Positions 1-5,898 of a stretch of 5,898 bases of DNA are shown in pieces (the stretch's first letter is position 1; each line of letters starts with the position of its first letter). The DNA comes from Neisseriales bacterium. GTDB lineage: Bacteria; Pseudomonadota; Gammaproteobacteria; Burkholderiales; UBA11063. The notes below the pieces were generated by a model, which was not told the DNA's origin, made no database searches, and saw nothing but the letters and a program-made list of their open reading frames with translations. A program made the translations under genes and the position numbers. Location: the NCBI GenBank assembly GCA_008017145.1, contig SSGY01000116.1, forward strand, positions 1-5,898. The letters run 5' to 3'.

Positions 1-1055
1 ATATAACATCGGTATTTGAGAAGTCAGGTTCTAAATTCAAAGATTATGCGGTAACCGCGGTGGAGATATTCTTATTAAAACTACAAATTGGTGATCTGGT
101 CGTTATTTCTGATGGCAACAGCAAATTTAGAGCAATAGCCGAAATAACAGGAAACTATAAATGCCTGAGTCGTGAAGTTGAAGATGATGGATATGGTCAA
201 TGTCGGGAGGTTAGATGGTTGCAAATTTATGCAAAGTCCCGCCCTGCTGATGATATTTTGGACAAGAACTTTATGATGAAGTCGATTTACAGATTACGGG
301 ATGGATCAATTAACCTTTCAAAACTTAGCAAATTGCTAAATCCAGTTGATACTACTCTCGATCAAAGCGATATAAATACTGCTAAGGTATTAATTATTGA
401 CGAAATAAACCGAGGAAATATATCGCGTATTTTTGGTGAGTTAATAACCCTAATAGAACCATCAAAACGAGCAGGCGAAGACGAAGCCTTAGAAGTTACG
501 CTTCCGTATTCAAAAGACCCATTTAGTGTACCAAATAACGTCTATTTAATAGGTACTATGAATACAGCCGACCGTTCTTTAGCAGGGGTTGATATTGCCT
601 TACGTCGCCGTTTTTCGTTTATTGAAATGCCCCCCAAGCCAGAGTTACTAAAAGAGGTGATTGTGGAGGGAGTGGATATTGAAAAGCTGTTGACTGTAAT
701 TAACCAACGTATTGAAGTATTATTAGACCGTGACCATTGTTTAGGTCATGCTTATTTTATGGACTTAAAGACGGATAAAACCATAGAAAAATTAGCGTTT
801 ATTTTCCAACAAAAGATATTACCGCTTTTACAAGAATACTTCTTTGAAGATTGGGAGCGGATTTGTTGGGTATTAAATGATCATCGTAAAAGTAATCCTG
901 ATCATTGCTTTTTAATTAGATCTAACTCCGAGGCTGATATAAAGTCACTCTTTGGCGAAAAAGTCGCGCCTAATATTCAGGATAGATGTTGGCAATTAAA
1001 CAAAGATGCTTTTAGGGTTTATAAGCCCAAACCGCCGAAAATTCTGATTTCCTAA
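1..1055 (+). CDS. mcrB: McrB-type AAA+ restriction NTPase, 5'-partial and truncated at its 3' end by a transposon
   Basis: In McrBC-type systems McrB is the GTP-driven AAA+ motor that binds modified DNA and drives the McrC nuclease in the cytoplasm. The frame is open from base 3, so the GTG at 60 is not a credible start and the gene begins outside the window. Bases about 75-330 encode a segment with GDLVVISDG, KFRAIAEITG and VRWL, resembling the EVE/PUA-like modified-base-binding fold. Then come Walker B VLIIDE (387-404) followed by INRGN, MNTADRS (558-578), RRRFSF (about 603-620), DRDHCLGHAYF, and LLQEYFFEDW near the end. These match McrB closely. Walker A is not visible; in relatives with an inserted domain it lies further upstream. 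Native coding ends about 1013. The last 13 residues (RVYKPKPPKILIS) and the TAA at 1053-1055 come from the transposon inverted repeat. No mcrC follows. Family assignment is firm; the EVE-like label is inference from sequence style. Confidence 0.88.
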   Translation, partial: ITSVFEKSGSKFKDYAVTAVEIFLLKLQIGDLVVISDGNSKFRAIAEITGNYKCLSREVEDDGYGQCREVRWLQIYAKSRPADDILDKNFMMKSIYRLRDGSINLSKLSKLLNPVDTTLDQSDINTAKVLIIDEINRGNISRIFGELITLIEPSKRAGEDEALEVTLPYSKDPFSVPNNVYLIGTMNTADRSLAGVDIALRRRFSFIEMPPKPELLKEVIVEGVDIEKLLTVINQRIEVLLDRDHCLGHAYFMDLKTDKTIEKLAFIFQQKILPLLQEYFFEDWERICWVLNDHRKSNPDHCFLIRSNSEADIKSLFGEKVAPNIQDRCWQLNKDAFRVYKPKPPKILIS

Positions 1056-1057
1056 AA
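1015..1057 (+). repeat. Left terminal inverted repeat of the Tn3-family element
   Basis: The repeat begins GGGTTTATAAGCCCAAACCG. Its first 30 bases match the reverse complement of 4911-4940 exactly, and 39 of 43 bases match over the full length; mismatches are at repeat positions 31, 35, 36 and 38. It lies just beyond the transposase stop codon (1079-1081). Read on the plus strand it supplies the last codons and the TAA of the truncated mcrB frame. Confidence 0.95.
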
Positions 1058-1078
1058 CATAGCCTCAATAGATTGTTT

Positions 1079-4000
1079 TTAGCCTAAAACCACACTTGAA
1101 ACAAGTACATCTAAATCAATAGGCTGGCGATGATTTTTGAAAGTATAATGGCCGTTCAAATGAATATGCCGCCAAGCCACAGGTGATATTTTCTTGATGA
1201 AAGCAAGCGTTTTAGGGTTTTTGGTTCCATCAAATTTGTTGAGTAGTCGCGATAAAATGGCAGAGTTGTAATAAATAATAATATTGGCAAGAAGCCGAGC
1301 GCATTGATTACTGACCTCGATTTCTATATCTGTTTTGCCTATGAGCTCTTTTTTACCACCCACTTGAGCAATGACTGATCGCAACTGATGGTATGACTCA
1401 ATCCTATTTTGCGAACGATGGATATTTCGCTGTAATTGAGGCTCACGCAAGTAACGTAAGGTGTAAATACTACGAATAAGCTTATCGAACTCGAAAATTG
1501 CTCGACGTGTTGGATTTTGTTGAGAGTAGTTACATAGTTTCCTAATTAACGAGCCTTGTGTTATTTCTTTTAGTCCAAGTGTTGCAACAATCTGATCTAT
1601 ATTTGATTTTTCAGTAGTGATCAGCTCTAAATCTATTTTACCAACAGGTCGAATAAGATATTTTTCATAGTTTACTAAATCTTCAGCACAATAAAGATGT
1701 TTTAACTGTGTATCCAAATCCGTAAAACGAGGCTCGAAGCGTGATCCAAACCAGTGCAAAACAGCAAAATTAGCTTTATTGATACTATGCATATCACCTG
1801 TAATAACTGATGGCGTAATATCCGAGTTATTGTGATACCAAATATCAAAGACGTGGTGTGCTTCAAGTTCATGAGCACCTATCAGCCATCCTTGCAATGG
1901 AATATGGTTACATAGCATCGTGTAAGCAACGACGCCCTTTCCTTTACCGAAATATTTTCGAGAGTAACGAGCTTTGACGGTTGGACGCTCAACCGAAAAT
2001 TTTTGCCCATCAACACTGCCATAAAGAATACCTAAATCAAATGAATAATGAGAAAAAATGGGTAATGCTGCGATAGCATTACTGATTCGATCATTTGCCT
2101 CTTGCAATGAAGATGGTCGTAAATATTGTTGATACATGGTTTCTAACGCATGGTATGGAATATCGCTGGTTTGCGCCATCAACAAATTCCCGTGATTCAT
2201 CGCTTGAGCGATAATAACCGCCATTAAATTGGTTGGGTCAGCGATTTGTTTGACATACCTAGGCTGTAAGGGAGTCATCGCCGATAAAAAATGGCATTGT
2301 GTATTCGTAAAGTGAAACACATCAGAAATATCACAAAATGACATTTGTTGATAAAAACTATCTTGTTGACAAGTATCTAGATTCGTTTTTAGTTTTTTCC
2401 ATGTGATTTTTTTGCTTTTATGATCATATTCCACATGTTTCAACTTTCCTTGACGTAAATCACGATCGAAGGATAGCCATTGATGATGGAGCTCACGCCT
2501 TAATGCATCAAGCTGGCTGTTGATAGGCTGTTGCAGCCAAGGAATATCTAATTGACTGAGGATAGTTGAGCCATTACTAACATTCACTAATTCATCAGCA
2601 AAATTTCGATGTTGAATACTGTCATCCACATAGATTTCTCCCGACTTTAAACGCTTTCGCAGTTGACGATAAATCCAAAATTCGTAACGGTTAGCATCAA
2701 CACCAGTGACCTTTCCATTTGAGTCAAAGGTGAGCAGGTAGGGTCGCAATCGTTGCGGGACAGTGTCTTCAATACATTCATGTAGCGGTCGTTGAGATAA
2801 ACGTTGTTGCTTAGAAAAAACGTCTTTCATCCATGCTAACGCAGAAAGCCATGGGCTGGTAGTTGTATTACAAGAGAAGTTGATCGTGGTATATAGTGGG
2901 CGCAAGTGCCTTCGAATACGATCGGCTAGGTCATCTACCATTTGCCAGCGTAGTGATAATTCACTGACAGGCTTTTGGCTTAAGCGGTGACCTATTATTT
3001 CTAGTGTGTGTTTAGGGATAATAGAAAACGCTCGCTCACGCACTGTACCAAAAGGTAGGGTGTCAGCTACTTCGCTATCGACATACAATAATAGCAATCG
3101 GCCAACCTGTCTTGTTTCCTGCTGTCGCCCAGCCTGCTCTATGGCGTATTTTTTCTTTGCTTTGTTTTTTGTTTGATCTTCTAGAAGTTTCATATGATAG
3201 CCTAAGGCATCAATGAGATTGTCGGTAAATTGGCGATAGCGTTGCCACGCATAGCACAATAAATACAGATAAGTTTGTTCAGGCTTAAGTCGACGCAAAT
3301 CGTAGATAGTATAGAAATTTGTCAGACTGGCATAATAACTTAGATTTTGGCGAGAAATGGCAAGTTTAGGTAAAAGTCGCGTGACAATCTCATAGATAGG
3401 AGCCAATGTCGTCCTTTTTTGTCGCTCTAACACCATTTGTCGGTAGCCAAAATGTTTGGCATCTTGTTTGAGAATAGCAAGGCCTGACAAGGCTTCATCA
3501 CGGATTAACAATTGCTGAATAATATTCTGACTCGGCTCATCCAGCATATTGATGAGCAGCTTTGATAGGCGTTCACGCTCGGCAGATAAGGTTTCACTAA
3601 TAAGCGTTTGTAAGGTTGTATGAGCAGGCCTAATGATTCTATTTTCATTCAAGTAAATAAGTAGTTCAGCAACAATAAACCGAGGAGAAACATCACGATG
3701 CACACTGTGATTAGCCTTGTTGACTAACTGAGGTAAAAATTTGGCAGACCAAAGATGATAGTTAAATAAGTACGCGATAGCTGTGCGCTGAGTATAATAT
3801 TCATGCTTGGTAACAGACTTTGGAATCCACGTTTGGTCACCAAAGTATCGTTCTAGAATAAATTGACAATCAGTCTCTGTTTGTGACCACGAAAAGATAA
3901 AAAAGGCATACTTCGCTTTGAAATAGCCAATTTGTAAGGCACAATGCATTTGTGAATGTATTTCTTTTCGACTAAATATAAGTTTTAGTTCAGTCTCCGA

Positions 4001-4108
4001 AAAAGACAAATAATGCATCCTCTGATTGTCATCAAAATCAGGAAGAGCATATAAAGCAAATTGTTCAGCATCTGACAAAATGGTCAGTCTTTCACTATCT
4101 TGTGCCAT
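1079..4108 (-). CDS. tnpA: Tn3-family DDE transposase TnpA, full length
   Basis: TnpA catalyses replicative transposition by binding the terminal inverted repeats and joining the 3' ends to target DNA, forming cointegrates. The protein is 1009 aa, the usual size for the family. Residues about 1-160 resemble the N-terminal DUF4158 region (LTILSDAEQFALYALPDF, then LQIGYFKAK). The C-terminal part is the Tn3 DDE domain: D700 in YGSVDGQKF, D772 in VITGDMHS and E904 in QNRIESYHQLR. The spacings are close to those of Tn3 itself (D689, D765, E895). The frame has no interruption, so it may be active. The ATG is chosen because the N-terminus then aligns with the family's typical opening; no strong Shine-Dalgarno is visible ahead of it. 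It is divergent from the recombinase, with 136 bp between the two start codons, an arrangement that in Tn3 relatives lets the resolvase repress both promoters. Confidence 0.96.
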   Translation of the reverse strand: MAQDSERLTILSDAEQFALYALPDFDDNQRMHYLSFSETELKLIFSRKEIHSQMHCALQIGYFKAKYAFFIFSWSQTETDCQFILERYFGDQTWIPKSVTKHEYYTQRTAIAYLFNYHLWSAKFLPQLVNKANHSVHRDVSPRFIVAELLIYLNENRIIRPAHTTLQTLISETLSAERERLSKLLINMLDEPSQNIIQQLLIRDEALSGLAILKQDAKHFGYRQMVLERQKRTTLAPIYEIVTRLLPKLAISRQNLSYYASLTNFYTIYDLRRLKPEQTYLYLLCYAWQRYRQFTDNLIDALGYHMKLLEDQTKNKAKKKYAIEQAGRQQETRQVGRLLLLYVDSEVADTLPFGTVRERAFSIIPKHTLEIIGHRLSQKPVSELSLRWQMVDDLADRIRRHLRPLYTTINFSCNTTTSPWLSALAWMKDVFSKQQRLSQRPLHECIEDTVPQRLRPYLLTFDSNGKVTGVDANRYEFWIYRQLRKRLKSGEIYVDDSIQHRNFADELVNVSNGSTILSQLDIPWLQQPINSQLDALRRELHHQWLSFDRDLRQGKLKHVEYDHKSKKITWKKLKTNLDTCQQDSFYQQMSFCDISDVFHFTNTQCHFLSAMTPLQPRYVKQIADPTNLMAVIIAQAMNHGNLLMAQTSDIPYHALETMYQQYLRPSSLQEANDRISNAIAALPIFSHYSFDLGILYGSVDGQKFSVERPTVKARYSRKYFGKGKGVVAYTMLCNHIPLQGWLIGAHELEAHHVFDIWYHNNSDITPSVITGDMHSINKANFAVLHWFGSRFEPRFTDLDTQLKHLYCAEDLVNYEKYLIRPVGKIDLELITTEKSNIDQIVATLGLKEITQGSLIRKLCNYSQQNPTRRAIFEFDKLIRSIYTLRYLREPQLQRNIHRSQNRIESYHQLRSVIAQVGGKKELIGKTDIEIEVSNQCARLLANIIIYYNSAILSRLLNKFDGTKNPKTLAFIKKISPVAWRHIHLNGHYTFKNHRQPIDLDVLVSSVVLG

Positions 4109-4244
4109 GTGTACATAAAAACTGTATAGGTAAATACGAGCATTAATATAGCATCATGCTGTATATATAAAACAGTGAAAAAATAACATACAATTTATAT
4201 AGTTTTATACCAATTTAAACATTAAGACAAAACGGGTGGTCTTC
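4109..4244. promoter_or_regulatory. Divergent tnpA/recombinase intergenic region, probable res site and promoters
   Basis: This 136-bp, very AT-rich spacer separates the divergent start codons, where Tn3-family elements carry the resolution site and the overlapping tnpA and tnpR promoters. Visible structure includes CTGTATA repeated at 4122-4128 and 4159-4165, the palindrome AGCATCATGCT at 4150-4160, an imperfect dyad CTGT...ACAG at 4159-4175, and inverted octamers TATAAAAC (4166-4173) and GTTTTATA (4202-4209). These could be paired recombinase half-sites. The sequence match to known res subsites is not strong, and I could not place convincing -35/-10 pairs. The assignment therefore rests mostly on position. 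Confidence 0.55.
4150..4160. repeat. Perfect 11-bp palindrome in the tnpA/recombinase spacer
   Basis: AGCAT-C-ATGCT has two exact 5-bp arms around a single central C. It is preceded by another AGCAT at 4139-4143. It lies near the middle of the divergent spacer and could be a recombinase or repressor half-site pair. A short palindrome can arise by chance, so function is unproven. Confidence 0.45.
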
Positions 4245-4883
4245 ATGGCTAAAGTCATTGCGTATTTGCGTGCATCTACCGACAAACAAGACTTAAATCA
4301 CCAAAAATTGGAAATATTAGAGTTCGCTAGAAGACAGATATTACATATTGATGAATATATTGAAATCACGATCTCATCTCGTCAAACGAGTAAGCAACGT
4401 AGAATTGATGAGCTAATGCAATTACTTGACGAACACGATACCTTAATTGTGACTGAACTCAGTCGTTTAGGCCGTAGCACGTCTGAGGTTATTGCTTTAG
4501 TTAATGCGTTGATTGAGCGCAATATACGAGTTATTGCCATTAAGCAAAGTCTAGATATTGCCCATCATGATATGAACTCGAAAATAGTAATAACCTTATT
4601 TTCTTTGTTTGCAGAAATTGAGCGAGACTTGATTAGTTTACGTACTAAAGAAGCATTATCAGCGAAAAAATCACAAGGACAGCAATTAGGAAAACCTAAA
4701 GGGACTTTACAGAAAAGTAAGTTTGATATGGATGTGCCAAGAATAACAGAGCTACTTGGTTATGGTTTATCCGTGCGAAAAATTGCTAAAGTGCTGGGAT
4801 ATAAAAGTCATATTGCGTTAAATACTTATATCAATAAACGTGGGTTACTGAATCAGAACGTCAAAACATCATCGGTAGGGTAG
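4245..4883 (+). CDS. tnpR: Serine recombinase (transposon resolvase, Pin/Mpi-like subgroup)
   Basis: This is a small serine recombinase that most likely resolves the cointegrates made by TnpA, by recombination at a res site in the adjoining spacer, and may repress both genes. The start is placed at the ATG at 4245 (212 aa) and not the GTG nine bases upstream. A GGGTGG Shine-Dalgarno-like stretch sits 7 bases before the ATG, and this start puts the catalytic serine at S11 in YLRAST, close to Ser10 of Tn3 resolvase. Other active-site features are R9, R74 and R77 in SRLGRS, and E124, E126 and R127 in FAEIERDL. LGKPKG ends the catalytic domain, and residues about 166-205 form a helix-turn-helix DNA-binding domain (VRKIAKVLGY). 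The style is closer to Pin/Mpi-type invertases than to canonical TnpR. Its place inside the inverted repeats beside tnpA argues for a resolvase role. The TAG at 4881-4883 is followed in the same frame by the hsdM remnant. Confidence 0.9.
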   Translation: MAKVIAYLRASTDKQDLNHQKLEILEFARRQILHIDEYIEITISSRQTSKQRRIDELMQLLDEHDTLIVTELSRLGRSTSEVIALVNALIERNIRVIAIKQSLDIAHHDMNSKIVITLFSLFAEIERDLISLRTKEALSAKKSQGQQLGKPKGTLQKSKFDMDVPRITELLGYGLSVRKIAKVLGYKSHIALNTYINKRGLLNQNVKTSSVG

Positions 4884-4897
4884 TATCAATCAGAATA

Positions 4898-4940
4898 TTT
4901 TAAGTTATCGGAATTTTCGGCGGTTTGGGCTTATAAACCC
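4898..4940 (-). repeat. Right terminal inverted repeat of the Tn3-family element
   Basis: This is the reverse-complement partner of 1015-1057, ending ...GCTTATAAACCC at 4940. It starts 14 bases after the recombinase stop codon (4881-4883). Read on the plus strand it has no stop in the hsdM frame, so the open frame of the methylase remnant runs back through it to the recombinase TAG. Confidence 0.95.
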
Positions 4941-5898
4941 TTGTACGAGCAACGTCACGAAGCAGGAAACGGCGAGCGTATTGATAAAGCCTTACACGCT
5001 ATTGAAGAAACAAACGGTACTAAGCTCAAAAATGTGTTCCAAGATATTAGTTTTAATACCGATAAGCTGGGCGAAGAAAAGCAAAAAAACACTATTTTGC
5101 GCCATATTTTAGAGGATTTTGCCAAGCCTGATATGAACTTACGCCCTAGCCGTGTGGGTTCTTTAGATGTGATTGGCAATGCTTATGAATATTTAATTAA
5201 AAACTTTGCCGCCAGTGGGGGACAAAAAGCTGGGGAGTTTTATACGCCGCCCGAAGTATCTGACTTAATAGCAACGGTATTAGAGCCACAATCGGGTGAC
5301 CGTATTTGTGACCCTGCCTGTGGTTCGGGTTCGTTGTTGATGAAGTGTGGCCGCAAAATTCGAGAAAGTACGGGTAAAAAAGAATATGCCTTGTATGGTC
5401 AAGAGGCGATTGGTTCAACATGGGCATTAGCCAAAATGAATATGTTTTTGCATGGCGAAGACAACCACAAAATAGAGTGGGGCGACACCATTCGTAACCC
5501 GAAGTTATTGGATAAAAACGGTGATTTAGAGCTGTTTGATATTGTTACCGCTAATCCGCCATTTAGTTTAGAAAAATGGGGGCATGAAGAAGCAGAGAAT
5601 GACCAGTTTGGCCGTTTTCGACGCGGTATTCCGCCAAAAACGAAGGGCGATTATGCGTTCATTTTGCACATGGTAGAAACCTTGCGTCCTAAGACGGGTC
5701 GTATGGGCGTGGTTGTACCGCATGGTGTGTTGTTTAGAGGTTCTACAGAGGGAGCTATTCGGCAAAAACTGATTGACGAAAATTTATTAGATACGGTGAT
5801 TGGTTTACCCGAAAAGCTATTTTATGGCACGGGTATTCCTGCGGCAATTTTGATTTTTAAGAAGTCTAAAGCCGACGATAAAGTGTTGTTTATTGATG
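4941..5898 (+). pseudogene. hsdM: Type I restriction-modification N6-adenine methyltransferase HsdM, N-terminally truncated, 3'-partial
   Basis: HsdM is the methyltransferase subunit of type I restriction-modification complexes; with HsdS it adds a methyl group from SAM to adenine N6. The plus frame 4941-5897 (319 codons, no stop, open to the right edge) reads LYEQRHEAGNGERIDKAL, then GKKxG-like QKAGEFYTPPEV, motif I DPACGSG (5310-5330), GQEAIGSTWALAKMNM, motif IV NPPF (5553-5564), KTKGDYAF and LPEKLFYGTGIPAA. All of these are typical of HsdM. The usual N-terminal helical HsdM_N region, normally about 100 or more residues, is missing and is replaced abruptly by the transposon repeat. No ATG or GTG lies in frame between the recombinase stop and this block; the first candidate is TTG at 4941, without a ribosome-binding site. 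The remnant is therefore probably not made as a working enzyme, although the catalytic motifs are intact. The 3' end of the gene and any hsdS/hsdR lie outside the window. Confidence 0.87.

Larger units (their letters stand above)
1015..4940. mobile_element. Complete minimal Tn3-family transposon (tnpA plus divergent serine recombinase)
   Basis: The element is bounded by 43-bp terminal inverted repeats that begin GGG and carry the GAAAATTC-type inner block seen in Tn3-family ends. Inside are only an intact Tn3-type DDE transposase and a divergently transcribed serine recombinase separated by an AT-rich spacer, which is the classic Tn3/gamma-delta layout. There are no passenger, resistance or toxin-antitoxin genes. 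The length is about 3926 bp; one further base on each side (A at 1014, T at 4941) also matches as an inverted repeat. Tn3 elements normally make a 5-bp target duplication, but the flanks here are TTTTA (1010-1014) and TTGTA (4941-4945), so a perfect duplication is absent. Both adjoining genes are truncated at the element ends, which suggests an adjacent deletion or recombination between two copies. Confidence 0.93.

Noticed and set aside
60..62. GTG as the start of the McrB-like gene
   Set aside because: The frame is open upstream to base 3 with family-like sequence (VFEKSGSKFKDY), so the gene continues past the left edge.
4236..4244. GTG start for the recombinase, giving three extra residues (MVF)
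   Set aside because: The ATG at 4245 has a better placed GGGTGG ribosome-binding stretch and gives the family-typical N-terminus with the catalytic serine at position 11.
1010..4945. TTTTA / TTGTA as a 5-bp target-site duplication
   Set aside because: Only 4 of 5 bases match in AT-rich sequence, and the flanks belong to two different truncated genes, so this is probably chance.
4955..5765. Three minus-strand reading frames (4955-5179, 5197-5427, 5568-5765)
   Set aside because: They lie antisense to the well-conserved HsdM coding frame and encode low-complexity or unrecognisable peptides; they are shadows.
4245..5898. A serine recombinase next to hsdM acting as a phase-variation invertase of a type I system
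   Set aside because: The recombinase lies inside the transposon inverted repeats beside tnpA, and no inverted hsdS repeats are visible in the window.
1..5898. CRISPR arrays, tRNA or rRNA genes, and intrinsic terminators
   Set aside because: I saw no regularly spaced direct repeats, no RNA gene signatures and no GC-rich hairpin followed by a T run in the short non-coding stretches.

Overview
The window holds a complete, compact Tn3-family transposon (about 3.93 kb, 1015-4940) lying between the remains of two DNA-modification/restriction genes. Base composition is moderately AT-rich and the protein sequences look proteobacterial, most likely gammaproteobacterial. That is a judgement from protein style; nothing in the window fixes a genus.

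Left flank (1-1013): the 3' part of an McrB-type AAA+ NTPase gene. It carries an EVE/PUA-like segment, a Walker B motif, an MNTADRS motif and an arginine-rich RRRFSF segment. The frame is open to the left edge, so the start and the Walker A region lie outside the window. The transposon end cuts off the natural C-terminus and supplies 13 foreign codons and a stop.

Transposon (1015-4940): near-identical 43-bp terminal inverted repeats (39/43 identical, first 30 perfect) enclose only two genes. These are a full-length 1009-aa Tn3-type DDE transposase on the minus strand and a divergent serine recombinase/resolvase on the plus strand. A 136-bp AT-rich spacer between them probably holds the resolution site and both promoters. 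There are no passenger genes.

Right flank (4941-5898): a type I N6-adenine methyltransferase gene (hsdM) without its N-terminal region, running off the right edge. It has motif I DPACGSG and motif IV NPPF.

mcrB and hsd genes are classic neighbours in restriction clusters ('immigration control regions'), so this looks like a defence island. Both flanking genes are truncated exactly at the transposon ends, and the flanking pentamers are not identical (TTTTA and TTGTA). The simplest reading is that transposition or recombination deleted the segment between mcrB and hsdM. That segment probably included the end of mcrB, any mcrC, and the start of hsdM. The window therefore shows the scar of a transposon in a restriction locus. 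I do not see convincing evidence of a wholly new system.
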